DNA of 64,000 bases from Pumilibacter muris (GTDB lineage: Bacteria; Bacillota; Clostridia; Christensenellales; Pumilibacteraceae), in assembly GCF_943193045.1 (NCBI RefSeq), contig NZ_CALPCN010000001.1, forward strand, positions 372,001-436,000, read 5' to 3'. Position 1 is the stretch's first letter. Every line of letters starts with the position of its first letter. The position numbers and the translations under genes were made by a program. Positions 9,679-17,471 of the stretch are shown in pieces. The notes below the pieces were generated by a model. That model did not search any database and was not told where the DNA came from. It saw only the letters and a program-made list of their open reading frames with translations.

Positions 9679-10269
9679 TTAAACCGAAGCAAAATCTTTT
9701 AAACCGAAAAGCACAAGTCTCCCCGCTTCTTCCGAAACTTCTTTCAGCGGTCGGCTTCGGGAGGAATTAAACCAATTTTGATATACCGACAGCAGTCCAG
9801 AAGTTATAAAATCGGTGCAAAGGTCGAGGTTTCGCGGCTCGTTGAAAACGGAACTTTGTTCCATAGCCGTGCGAAGTCGGCTTTTTAGCACGCCGTCTAT
9901 TTTTCGTACTATATGCGAGTTGGCGTTAAGCTTCATCAAGCACCCGTAAAGTTCGAGGTTGGTGTTTATAATGTCGGTTAAAATTTCGAAAATATGCTGA
10001 GGATTCTTGATATTCTTTTCGAAATCGAGTTCGCGCACGGCGCGGTCGAGTAATTCCGCAAGGTCGTTTTCGAGTTCGTCGCGTATTTCGAAAATTCCGC
10101 CGTAGTGGTTATAAAGCGTTTTGCGGTCTATGTCCGCTTCGTCCGCAATATTTTTAACGGTAATTTCGTTAAAATTCTTTTCGGCAAGCAACTTTATAAA
10201 CGCGTTCTTTATTGCCTTTTTTGTTTTAACAACCCTGCGGTCGTATTTTTCCGATTGTACTGAATTCAA
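9679..10269 (-). CDS. TetR/AcrR family transcriptional regulator
   Basis: About 196 residues with the TTG start at 10269, chosen because AAAGGAG sits 8 bases upstream; an upstream in-frame ATG at 10305 falls inside the promoter -10 region and has no ribosome site. The N-terminal 60 residues form a TetR helix-turn-helix (FNEITVKNIADEADIDRKTLYNHYG). The C-terminal ligand domain is helical and not closely recognisable. It lies directly downstream of an ABC exporter operon in the same direction, with its own promoter starting at the permease stop codon. By context it probably represses the exporter genes and perhaps itself. A weak AT hairpin with a T7 run overlaps the stop codon. Confidence 0.85.
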   Translation of the reverse strand: MNSVQSEKYDRRVVKTKKAIKNAFIKLLAEKNFNEITVKNIADEADIDRKTLYNHYGGIFEIRDELENDLAELLDRAVRELDFEKNIKNPQHIFEILTDIINTNLELYGCLMKLNANSHIVRKIDGVLKSRLRTAMEQSSVFNEPRNLDLCTDFITSGLLSVYQNWFNSSRSRPLKEVSEEAGRLVLFGLKDFASV

Positions 10270-10294
10270 GCTCCCCACTCCTTTGCATATAGCG

Positions 10295-10333
10295 ATTATA
10301 TTCATTATATCACATAAACGCGAAATTTTACAA
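10295..10333 (-). promoter_or_regulatory. Promoter of the tetR gene
   Basis: TTGTAA (10333-10328), an 18-base spacer and TATAAT (10309-10304). A second TATAAT follows at 10300-10295. The -35 box equals that of the upstream ABC operon promoter (TTGTAA, 17, TATAAT at 13793-13765), which would suit shared control, but I see no clear shared operator. Confidence 0.55.
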
Positions 10334-10338
10334 ACGTT

Positions 10339-11868
10339 TTATAACGGCAAATCTTTTTTCTCAAAGCGCAAACTTCCCGCTATGTAGCATACCGTTCCCA
10401 CCGCCGCGAGTATTGCAAGCTTCCATAAGAACGCGAGCCCGCCTTCGAGAATGGACACCACGTCGAACAGCGATATAAGCGAAACATAGTTAAACGCGTT
10501 AAGAGCTTTCATTCTGATAATCGAAGGAAGCACCGGCGAGCCGAAGAGTCCGAGCATTGTAGCCACAAGGAAAAACATGTTCAATCCGCCGCCGAGCGCC
10601 ATAGAATTCTTGCTTCGGTTAAATACGCACGAAGTGAGAAAGCATATTCCGCTCATTGCGAACATCACGAGAAATGCTCCCAAATTTATCAGCAAAAGTT
10701 TGCCATACGTTAACCCCGTGTTCACGTCTACAATCGCAAGACATATAACGCTTGTTATTGTTGTTAAAACGAACATTGCGAAAATAGAGCTGATTAGGAA
10801 CACCGCCTGAGTGAATACCACCGCTTTGCGCTTTGTTCCCGAGCTTAAAACATAAGCCATAGAACCGCTGTCTACCTGCCCCGCAACGAGCGCGTTCGAA
10901 GTCATAATCATGTAAATAATAGGAAGCAGTAATCCCGCCATTTTAAAGAAAATCGAACCCACAAGCGTGCCGTATAAGTCGGCGGCGCCTATTTCTTTTA
11001 GCGCGTCCGCAACGTTGTCGGGCAAACTCGCAAGAAGTCCTGCCGAGAGTTCGGCGGCGAGTTCGGTTTTTATTTCGCTTTCCGATTTATTATCGGGATT
11101 GTTGTCTAACCTATATTGCAAATTCGCTCTGTAATCCACAATAGTGTTTTCGGCAAGACTTTTAACAAAATCAAACTTATCGAAACCGAATTCGTGGAAT
11201 TTTTGTTGAGTTATTCCGTATTCTTTCAGTTGAGCTAACATCAGCTCAACGTTTTCCTGCTTTACCATGTTGCCCGCAAGAAAAACGCTTGATTGAGTCA
11301 TTGCGTATTTGGCGCGCTCGATTTCGTGATTAGGACTTGTAAGAGTTTGCAAATACGGCTTATAGTCGGGAGCCGCAACTCCCAAGCTTTCGTAATCGAA
11401 AAACTTATCGAATTGATTTTCTCCCGTCGGATTGCCGCTTGCGTCTAATTCGGGCGGGTTTATTGCGTAAAACACCACGCCTTTAAGTTCCTGCCCTTCA
11501 ACCGAATCGGCGGAATAGCCGTTTTTTTCGAGTAGCTGCGCATAGTATGTTGAGCCGAGCTCGTTTGCCGCAATAGCGTAAGACGAATTGACGTTTCCCG
11601 TATCCGCCATAGCGTTCGAAAAACTTGTGTCGAAAAATTTAAGAGCGCCGTCGGTGATTTCGTAGTAGTTTATTGCTCTGCTCTCCGTCTCGGAAGTAAG
11701 CTCGCCTTGAACGACGGCGTCCTCTATTGCAACTTTTGTTTCGCCGAGTTCGCCGTTGCCCGCGATTAGCATTACGCAACACAACATAAAACATACCGCC
11801 ACCGTAATAATTGTCCACATTAAGCCGTTCGCTTTGCACGACTGTTTAAATAACGATTTACTGAACAT
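10339..11868 (-). CDS. ABC-2 type transporter permease
   Basis: About 509 residues from the ATG at 11868, chosen for the AAGGAG 9 bases upstream; a longer frame reaches 11919 without such a site. One transmembrane segment near residues 18-40 is followed by a large external region (about 45-290) and then five or six membrane segments to the C-terminus, the layout of ABC-2 exporter permeases. The start overlaps the end of the upstream ATPase gene by 11 bases, implying coupled translation. It is the only membrane subunit in an operon with two ATPases. The substrate is unknown; export of a drug, peptide or lipid is likely from the family and the TetR neighbour. Confidence 0.8.
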   Translation of the reverse strand: MFSKSLFKQSCKANGLMWTIITVAVCFMLCCVMLIAGNGELGETKVAIEDAVVQGELTSETESRAINYYEITDGALKFFDTSFSNAMADTGNVNSSYAIAANELGSTYYAQLLEKNGYSADSVEGQELKGVVFYAINPPELDASGNPTGENQFDKFFDYESLGVAAPDYKPYLQTLTSPNHEIERAKYAMTQSSVFLAGNMVKQENVELMLAQLKEYGITQQKFHEFGFDKFDFVKSLAENTIVDYRANLQYRLDNNPDNKSESEIKTELAAELSAGLLASLPDNVADALKEIGAADLYGTLVGSIFFKMAGLLLPIIYMIMTSNALVAGQVDSGSMAYVLSSGTKRKAVVFTQAVFLISSIFAMFVLTTITSVICLAIVDVNTGLTYGKLLLINLGAFLVMFAMSGICFLTSCVFNRSKNSMALGGGLNMFFLVATMLGLFGSPVLPSIIRMKALNAFNYVSLISLFDVVSILEGGLAFLWKLAILAAVGTVCYIAGSLRFEKKDLPL

Positions 11869-12778
11869 TGTTTGAATTCTCCTTTTCTTCGTGTAACACG
11901 TTTTTAAAATGTTTTTCAAGATTATAAACCGCTTCGGTTATAAACTTAACGTTTTTGCCTTTTAACGATTTGAATAGCTCCGACGTTTCGTCGTTGGAAA
12001 CGGAAACGGTTAGTTGCATATATTGCGGTTGGTCTCGCACAACAGCGTAGCCGCTTTGCTTGAATTTCAAATAATCCGCTTCGTTATTGAATTCTATCTT
12101 ATATTCGTGTTCCGTTCGATTCCGTATTACGTTCATATCGGCAACGTCTGCTATTTTTCCGTTACTTATGAGAGCAACTCTGTCGCACGTTGTTTCGAGC
12201 TCGCCGAACATGTGGCTACTCATAAAAATCGTTTTTCCGTTTTTGTGCTCGTTATTGATTATTTCAAGAAATGCGTCTCTCATTAACGGGTCGAGCCCCG
12301 TAGTTGGTTCGTCAAGCAAAATAATGTCGGGGTTTGCCATGAGAGCGGCTACAATCGCGGTTTTCTGCTTCATGCCTTTGCTCATTCGTTTGAGCGGCGC
12401 GCGCGGGTCAAGCTGAAGCTTCTCGATTAAATATTCGGCATAGTTCATATTCGAAACGTTAAGAAACTCGGCTTGACTTTTTAAAAATTCTGTGCCCGTC
12501 GATAGGTCGGGAAAAGCTATTTCGCCGGGAACATAGCCGATTCGTTTCACGATTTCGCTCGAATGGGTCCACGATTCTTTTCCGTCTACTTTCACGCTTC
12601 CCGAAGTAGGACGCAAAAAACCCATTATGTGGCGGATAGTCGTAGTTTTGCCGCTACCGTTAGTGCCGGCAAAGCCGAGCATTTCGCCTTTGCGGATTTG
12701 CAAATCGATGCCGAAAATTCCGCGCCCTTCGCCGTAGTCTTTTGTTAAGTTTTCAATCTCGATTACGGAATTCGTCAT
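11858..12778 (-). CDS. ABC transporter ATP-binding protein (second of a tandem pair)
   Basis: 306 residues with the full ABC set: Walker A GTNGSGKTTT near residue 43, signature MSKGMKQK in place of LSGGQ, Walker B DIILLDEPTTGLDP, and switch His in MSSHMF. The C-terminal 90 residues match the tail seen in ABC-2 exporter ATPases. ATG at 12778 overlaps the stop of the preceding ATPase by four bases (ATGA). It is clearly a paralogue of the preceding gene and probably pairs with it on the single permease. Confidence 0.9.
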   Translation of the reverse strand: MTNSVIEIENLTKDYGEGRGIFGIDLQIRKGEMLGFAGTNGSGKTTTIRHIMGFLRPTSGSVKVDGKESWTHSSEIVKRIGYVPGEIAFPDLSTGTEFLKSQAEFLNVSNMNYAEYLIEKLQLDPRAPLKRMSKGMKQKTAIVAALMANPDIILLDEPTTGLDPLMRDAFLEIINNEHKNGKTIFMSSHMFGELETTCDRVALISNGKIADVADMNVIRNRTEHEYKIEFNNEADYLKFKQSGYAVVRDQPQYMQLTVSVSNDETSELFKSLKGKNVKFITEAVYNLEKHFKNVLHEEKENSNNVQ

Positions 12779-13704
12779 TGTAACGCACCTCCGAATTCTT
12801 TATCTTCTTTATAGTAGCTCATAAAATAGTCTTCGAGCGTTTCTTTTTTATGCCCGAATCCGCGCACGGGATAAGCCGACAACATTTCTATCACGCCGTT
12901 TATGTATTTGTCTTCCGTTTCTACGGTGATTTTCGAGTTGTTCTCGCCTCGCTCGACAATTTTGAGAATGTTGCTTTTTTGCGCTTCGCCAACGAATTTT
13001 TCGCATGAAGCCAAGTCGGAAAAATCAAGTTCGTATCTTTTTCTTGTTGCGTGCTTTAAATCGTCGGCAACAAAATCCGAAACTATTTTTCCGTCTTTAA
13101 TAATCGCTATGCGGTCGCAGGTGGCGTCCACTTCCGAAAAAATATGACTTGAAAGCAAAATAGTTTTTCCGCGCTCTTTTTCGTTCTTTATAAACTCGAC
13201 GAACACTTCCTGCATAACGGGGTCGAGCCCGCTTGTCGGCTCGTCTAAAATCAGCACTTCGGGGTCGCTCATAAAAGCGGTGACTACGGCAAGCTTTCTC
13301 TTAACTCCCAAACTCATTCGCTTAGTTTCGCCTTCGGGGTTTAGGTCGAATAGAGTTAAAAGCTCGTCGAGTCGCTTGTCGTTTTTGCACTTTTGCAAGT
13401 TTTGCATCATGCGTATAAATTCCCATCCCGTAAGCCCCGCAGGCAGAGCGATTTCGCCGGGTATGTATCCCACATTACCCAAAATTTCATTGTAACGTTC
13501 AAACGTTTCTTTGCCGAAAATACGCGTGCTTCCGCTTTGAGGCTTTGAAAATCCCATAAGGTGGCGTATTGTTGTCGATTTACCCGCGCCGTTCGGTCCG
13601 AGAAAGCCGAAAACTTCGCCTTTGCCTACCGAAAAAGACACGTCGAACACGCCTCGTCCCGAGCCGTAATCTTTTGTAAGATGTTCCACTTCTATATTGA
13701 ACAA
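12775..13704 (-). CDS. ABC transporter ATP-binding protein (first of a tandem pair)
   Basis: 309 residues from the TTG at 13704, chosen because AAGGAGG lies 6 bases upstream; the in-frame extension to 13740 has no ribosome site. Walker A GPNGAGKSTT, signature MSLGVKRK, Walker B EVLILDEPTSGLDP and switch His in LSSHIF are intact. First gene of the operon ATPase-ATPase-permease, with tetR behind. Two distinct ATPases with one permease suggests a heterodimeric motor, although one could also work with a partner encoded elsewhere. Confidence 0.9.
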   Translation of the reverse strand: MFNIEVEHLTKDYGSGRGVFDVSFSVGKGEVFGFLGPNGAGKSTTIRHLMGFSKPQSGSTRIFGKETFERYNEILGNVGYIPGEIALPAGLTGWEFIRMMQNLQKCKNDKRLDELLTLFDLNPEGETKRMSLGVKRKLAVVTAFMSDPEVLILDEPTSGLDPVMQEVFVEFIKNEKERGKTILLSSHIFSEVDATCDRIAIIKDGKIVSDFVADDLKHATRKRYELDFSDLASCEKFVGEAQKSNILKIVERGENNSKITVETEDKYINGVIEMLSAYPVRGFGHKKETLEDYFMSYYKEDKEFGGALQ

Positions 13705-13760
13705 ATCGTACCTCCTTAAAGTGTTACGGCAATTCCGCACTCACACTTTATTCCTCATGC

Positions 13761-13827
13761 GTGTATTATATCAATTTATAGAATTTATTACAACCACAAG
13801 AATTTCTCGATTTGCGGAATAATACAC
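13761..13827. promoter_or_regulatory. Inverted repeat arms flanking the ABC operon promoter (possible operator)
   Basis: GTGTATTAT at 13761-13769 and its exact complement ATAATACAC at 13819-13827 bracket the promoter of the ABC operon, with one arm overlapping the -10 box. The arms are 49 bases apart, so they would be two half or separate sites rather than one TetR operator. Weak evidence. Confidence 0.3.
13765..13793 (-). promoter_or_regulatory. Promoter of the ABC exporter operon
   Basis: TTGTAA (13793-13788), 17-base spacer, TATAAT (13770-13765), about 60 bases upstream of the TTG start at 13704. The gap 13705-13945 otherwise holds only the P-II operon terminator and the inverted repeat arms. 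Confidence 0.6.
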
Positions 13828-13888
13828 GGAATTTAAACAAACAGGAGAATATTCCCCGAAAAAGCTTTAAATATGAGGAATAAATAAA

Positions 13889-13913
13889 ACCCGCTGCCAA
13901 TTAGGCAACGGGT
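13889..13913 (-). terminator. Rho-independent terminator of the DUF1538/P-II operon
   Basis: ACCCGTTGCC and GGCAGCGGGT form a 10-pair stem (one wobble) around TAATT, followed by TTTATTTATT on the minus strand, about 30 bases after the last P-II-like gene. Confidence 0.75.
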
Positions 13914-13945
13914 ACTGAGCGTATAAACATAAAGCTTTTTTAGAA

Positions 13946-14362
13946 TTAGTCGTTTTGTTCGGGTTCCGACAAGTTTTCGGGCTCGCTTTCGTCGTTTTCC
14001 GCAACGTCGGCGTCAAGTTTCTCTTTATCGACGGAAGGCATTTTAACTCCGCCCGACAGCCCCACAACATGATTTACGGGCATCGAAAACGCTATTCCCT
14101 GCCCTTCGGATTTAAGTCCCGCCGATTGATAAATCGCATGTAAAACGTTGTCTTTGATTTCGGAAGCAACGAGTATCATAACGATTTCCTTATCGGGCTG
14201 TATCGTTATATGAAAGTATTCTTCGGCTTCTTTGTTCGCGGTTCCTCTTGCATGAATAACCGTGCCGCCGCGCGCTCCCACTTCTTTGGCGGCGTCCATA
14301 ACTATTTCCGAAAATCCGGTGTTTACGATACACAATATGAGTTCGTGAGCCGTTTTTTCCAT
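13946..14362 (-). CDS. P-II family signalling protein, acidic C-terminal tail
   Basis: 138 residues. The core (about 5-110) has the P-II fold pattern: a first strand ELILCIVNTGFSEIVMDAAKEVGARGGTVIHARG, where GARGGTVIHARG matches the conserved GxxGxTxxxxxG of P-II-like proteins, then a variable loop and a strand leading to the glycine-rich end. Residues 116-138 form a strongly acidic tail (repeated Glu/Asp). P-II proteins are trimeric sensors of nucleotides and metabolites that bind and gate membrane transporters. It is the third gene of an operon with a DUF1538 membrane protein and a second P-II-like gene, one base after the latter, with its AAGGAG inside that gene. The ligand is unknown; not a classical GlnB/GlnK. 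Confidence 0.75.
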   Translation of the reverse strand: MEKTAHELILCIVNTGFSEIVMDAAKEVGARGGTVIHARGTANKEAEEYFHITIQPDKEIVMILVASEIKDNVLHAIYQSAGLKSEGQGIAFSMPVNHVVGLSGGVKMPSVDKEKLDADVAENDESEPENLSEPEQND

Positions 14363-14363
14363 G

Positions 14364-14864
14364 CTATTTGTTCTCCTTAACCGCCATTCGGTTGTTGCTT
14401 AAAAAGCCGTATATAAGAGTTCCTATAACGCTTGTGAGCGGAATAGTGTAGGCAATGCCTTTACCGTTTTTAATAGTGTTGAATTTTTCGTCGAGAGTAT
14501 TGAGCGCTTCGGGAATTTTGTTTTCTTGAATTACGCTGAAAATCACGGTTTTATCGGAATCGGTAAGACCTATAAAACTGCGCATTCGTTCGTCGGCGGT
14601 ACCGTGCGCCAACGCCAAAAATTGCAGGTTCACTTCAAACGACTGCAACAAGTCGATATAAAATTCGGCTTTGTTGCGGTTCACTATTGTAACTAAAAGT
14701 TCGAGTCTGTTCTGCGTTACGGTGTTTGGATTTGCTTGTTTGTTTTTCGCAACGGAATTTTTGATTTTTGATTTTATTTCGGATACTCGCTTTTTATGCC
14801 CTTCTTTAAGTTCAGATATTTTCTTTTTGCGCTTTTTTTTAATTTCATCGAATTTTTCGGACAT
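14364..14864 (-). CDS. P-II-like signalling protein with lysine-rich N-terminal extension
   Basis: 166 residues from the ATG at 14864; a GTG at 14879 is possible but AGAGG fits the ATG. Residues 1-50 are very basic and probably helical (KKKRKKKISELKEGHKKR). Residues about 55-160 resemble a P-II core (RLELLVTIVNRNKAEFYIDLLQS, then LALAHGTAD, and a GKGIAYTIPLTSVIG end like the GQGIAFSMPVNHVVG of the sister protein). The shared ending shows the two are paralogues. It sits between the DUF1538 membrane gene and the other P-II-like gene. The basic tail could bind the acidic tail of the sister protein or lipid head groups; that is inference. Confidence 0.65.
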   Translation of the reverse strand: MSEKFDEIKKKRKKKISELKEGHKKRVSEIKSKIKNSVAKNKQANPNTVTQNRLELLVTIVNRNKAEFYIDLLQSFEVNLQFLALAHGTADERMRSFIGLTDSDKTVIFSVIQENKIPEALNTLDEKFNTIKNGKGIAYTIPLTSVIGTLIYGFLSNNRMAVKENK

Positions 14865-14875
14865 TGCGGCACCTC

Positions 14876-16405
14876 TCACTCAAAATAAATAATTTGCTCG
14901 TCGTCGGCTGCAAGAATACGCTTCATGGTTATTTTGTTTCTTACTTTTGCCGACATTACCGCTTTGAAACCGAGCATCTGTATGGTAATTAGCGGCGTCA
15001 TTGCAACCATAGCCACAACTCCGAACGCAAGCCCGAGAATACTCGCCTCTCCCGCGATTGACGAACACGCGCCTATTGCAAGCGGCAGAATAAAACTCGA
15101 AGTAAGCGGTCCGCTTGCCACTCCGCCGGAGTCGAAAGCGATTGCGGTATATAGCTTAGGCACAAAGAAAGAGAGCCCAAGCGATATCAAGTAACCGGGT
15201 ATAAGATAGTATAATATCGAAAAGTTGAATATTATGCGTATCACAGATAAGGCTATCGAAAGTCCTACGCCTATCGACAGCGCGATAAGCATTTGAAGCT
15301 TAGTAACTCCTCCGCCCGTTATTTCTTCTACCTGACGGTTTAAAACGTGAACGGCGGGTTCGGCAAGAACAACAACGGTGCCGAGAATAAGTCCTGTTGC
15401 AACGGCGAATATTTTGCTTTTGCCCGCAATTTCGCTTCCGAGCTTAAAGCCCACAGGCATAAAACCCACTTTAACCGCCGTTAAGAATATTACAAGTCCC
15501 GCAAGAGTGTAGCCTATGCCGATTGCTATTTGCAATAATTTCTTTTTGGGCAATTTCAATACGGCAAGTTGCAATACTGCGAAAAATACCACTATTAAGG
15601 CAAGCGCTTTCGCAACTTCGATTAGAGTTTCGAGCACAGTCTTCCAAAACGCAACGCCGAGATTTGCGCTCATCGAATAGTCGGGCAACGCGTATGTAAG
15701 CTCGCCCTTCGACGTAAGCGACAACAGCATTACCGCAAGCATAGGGCCCACCGAACAAAGAGCAATAAGCCCGAAGCTGTTTTCGTTGGAATTGCGCCCG
15801 CCTATTGTGTTGGCGATACCTACGCCGAGTGCCATTATGAACGGCACGGTTATAGGTCCCGTTGTTACGCCGCCCGAATCGAACGCGAGTGGAACAAATC
15901 CCATTTTTCCGTTTTCGAGCATGATTGCGCAAAACGCGAACAACATCATGTAGAAAAACATCAAAAGCGAAGAAAGGTTTTTATGAAATACTATTTTGAG
16001 TATCGATATTACTAAAAATATTCCGACGCCCGCTCCCACCGTAACTATCAGCAACGTGCTGTTCATAACGGCTTCAACTTGTTTCGCCAAAACGGATAAA
16101 TCGGGCTCCGCAATAGTTATGAGCACACCCATAATAAAACTTACGGAAAGCAAAATTTTAAGTTTTTTAGACTTTGTGAGACCTGTGCCCACATGTTCGC
16201 CCATAGGGGTCATGGCAAGGTCGGCGCCCAAATTGAACAAACCTATGCCCAAAACCAAAAACACGGCGGAAACACCGAAAACCGCCATTTCGCGCACCGT
16301 AAAATTTTTGCCGAGCGGAGTGAACGATATAATAAAAACTATCAAAGTTATCGGAAGCACGGAAAACAAAGCTTCTTTCAATTTGGCGAATAATATTTTG
16401 CCCAT
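14876..16405 (-). CDS. DUF1538 domain membrane protein (tandem duplication), putative transporter
   Basis: 509 residues, about a dozen hydrophobic segments, start at 16405 behind GGAGG. The two halves are repeats of one another: AEPDLSVLAKQVEAV and AEPAVHVLNRQVEEI, AFDSGGVTTGPIT and AFDSGGVASGPLT, each followed by a glycine-rich membrane stretch. This is the DUF1538 family (PF07556), found as duplicated integral membrane proteins and often beside P-II genes; the substrate is not established. The conserved acidic and serine positions in AFDSGG would suit an ion or substrate path, as in other inverted- or direct-repeat carriers. First gene of an operon with two P-II-like regulators, which likely gate it. 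Confidence 0.8.
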   Translation of the reverse strand: MGKILFAKLKEALFSVLPITLIVFIISFTPLGKNFTVREMAVFGVSAVFLVLGIGLFNLGADLAMTPMGEHVGTGLTKSKKLKILLSVSFIMGVLITIAEPDLSVLAKQVEAVMNSTLLIVTVGAGVGIFLVISILKIVFHKNLSSLLMFFYMMLFAFCAIMLENGKMGFVPLAFDSGGVTTGPITVPFIMALGVGIANTIGGRNSNENSFGLIALCSVGPMLAVMLLSLTSKGELTYALPDYSMSANLGVAFWKTVLETLIEVAKALALIVVFFAVLQLAVLKLPKKKLLQIAIGIGYTLAGLVIFLTAVKVGFMPVGFKLGSEIAGKSKIFAVATGLILGTVVVLAEPAVHVLNRQVEEITGGGVTKLQMLIALSIGVGLSIALSVIRIIFNFSILYYLIPGYLISLGLSFFVPKLYTAIAFDSGGVASGPLTSSFILPLAIGACSSIAGEASILGLAFGVVAMVAMTPLITIQMLGFKAVMSAKVRNKITMKRILAADDEQIIYFE

Positions 16406-16491
16406 GTCACCTCCGAATTTTTTAGCGAAAAGTTTATATGTTATAATGGTTTTAAAAAGAAAAATGTCGAATCATAACTGTTTGCCGTTTT

Positions 16492-16520
16492 ATTTTAGCA
16501 CGGAGACATTTGTCTGTCAA
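16492..16520 (-). promoter_or_regulatory. Sigma-A promoter of the DUF1538/P-II operon
   Basis: TTGACA (16520-16515), 17-base spacer and TAAAAT (16497-16492), about 87 bases before the DUF1538 start. An imperfect palindrome AGACA-TT-TGTCT (16504-16515) lies within the spacer and touches the -35 box, a possible operator. Confidence 0.75.
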
Positions 16521-16524
16521 ACAG

Positions 16525-16571
16525 TTGGCGCCTTTTAAACCGCTATTTTATAATTATGCGGATTTAAACCG
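16525..16571 (+). promoter_or_regulatory. Divergent promoter of the ZIP transporter gene with a direct repeat
   Basis: TTGGCG (16525-16530), 18-base spacer, TATAAT (16549-16554), pointing at the ZIP gene. Its -35 is only four bases from the opposite -35 of the DUF1538 operon. The nonamer TTTAAACCG occurs at 16534-16542 and 16563-16571, on either side of the -10 box, 29 bases apart, which would suit a regulator binding one face of the helix. Confidence 0.5.
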
Positions 16572-16664
16572 TGTTTTTCGTTGCGCGCGTTCATATATCG
16601 GCATAAATTGATAATAAGACCACAGGTGTTGTCTTTGCTTTCAGTTTACAAATGGAGATTTACG

Positions 16665-17459
16665 ATGAACTTTACGAATAACATACCGATTGTTTGGCTT
16701 GCGTTGGGCGCGTCAGTCTTTTGTTGGCTTATAACCGCAATGGGTGCCGCGCTCGTTTTTTTCTTCAAAAAAGTAAACGCCGCCGTAATGAACGTTTTAA
16801 TGGGGTTTGCCGCAGGAGTAATGATTGCGGCTTCTTTTTGGTCGCTATTGTCGCCCGCTATCGATTTAAGCGTTGAACTCGGATATATTCCGTATTTATT
16901 CCCGTGCGTCGGATTTTTGGCGGGCGGGCTTTTCGTTGTGGGCGTTTCAAAACTTCTCGACAAAAGTATTACCTTAAAGCAAGAAGCGGGCGCGGAATCG
17001 AAAAAGCGCGGCATACTTTTGGTGTCGTCTATTACCTTACACAATATTCCCGAAGGAATGAGCGTGGGCGTAGCTTTCGGAGCGGTGTCTGTAGGCACAC
17101 CCGCAAGCACCCTTGTGGGAGCGTTTGCTCTCGCGCTCGGCATAGGATTGCAAAACTTTCCCGAAGGCGCGTCGGTAGCGCTTCCTTTGCGACGCGACGG
17201 ATACAGCCGTTCGAAAGCTTTTCTATTCGGTCAGCTGAGCGGCATTGTGGAACCGTGCGCCGCCATGCTCGGTTTTTTTATGTGCACCGCTATAAAAGCC
17301 GCGCTGCCCTTTTGCCTGTCGTTTTCTGCGGGCGCGATGATTGCCGTAGTTGCGAGCGAACTTATAGCCGAAGCTTGCCGCGAAAACAAGAATATCGCCG
17401 CCATAGGTTGCATAACGGGTTTTATGGTTATGATGCTTATGGACGTAGCGCTCGGATAA
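16665..17459 (+). CDS. ZIP family metal (zinc) transporter
   Basis: 264 residues from the ATG at 16665, preceded by GGAG; a longer frame to 16581 lacks a ribosome site. Eight hydrophobic segments fit the ZIP fold. The two metal-site helices are clear: HNIPEGMSVGVAFG (about residue 125) and NFPEGASVALPL (about 165), in which the second His is Asn as in several bacterial ZIP proteins. It should carry Zn2+ or a related divalent metal across the cytoplasmic membrane. It is the only plus-strand gene of the window and ends three bases from the convergent end of purB. Confidence 0.9.
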   Translation: MNFTNNIPIVWLALGASVFCWLITAMGAALVFFFKKVNAAVMNVLMGFAAGVMIAASFWSLLSPAIDLSVELGYIPYLFPCVGFLAGGLFVVGVSKLLDKSITLKQEAGAESKKRGILLVSSITLHNIPEGMSVGVAFGAVSVGTPASTLVGAFALALGIGLQNFPEGASVALPLRRDGYSRSKAFLFGQLSGIVEPCAAMLGFFMCTAIKAALPFCLSFSAGAMIAVVASELIAEACRENKNIAAIGCITGFMVMMLMDVALG

Positions 17460-17471
17460 CGTTTAAACGTT
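17458..17471. repeat. 14-base perfect palindrome at the convergent ZIP/purB ends
   Basis: AACGTTTAAACGTT covers both stop-codon ends of the convergent genes. It is symmetrical and has no spacer loop or T-run, so it is a poor terminator; no function is assigned. Confidence 0.35.

Noticed and set aside
16531-16664. Possible riboswitch in the ZIP leader
   Set aside because: About 100 bases with no recognisable conserved fold; only promoter and direct repeats are supported.
17458-17471. AACGTTTAAACGTT palindrome as a bidirectional terminator
   Set aside because: No loop and no T-run; a 14-base symmetrical site of this AT-rich kind can be chance.
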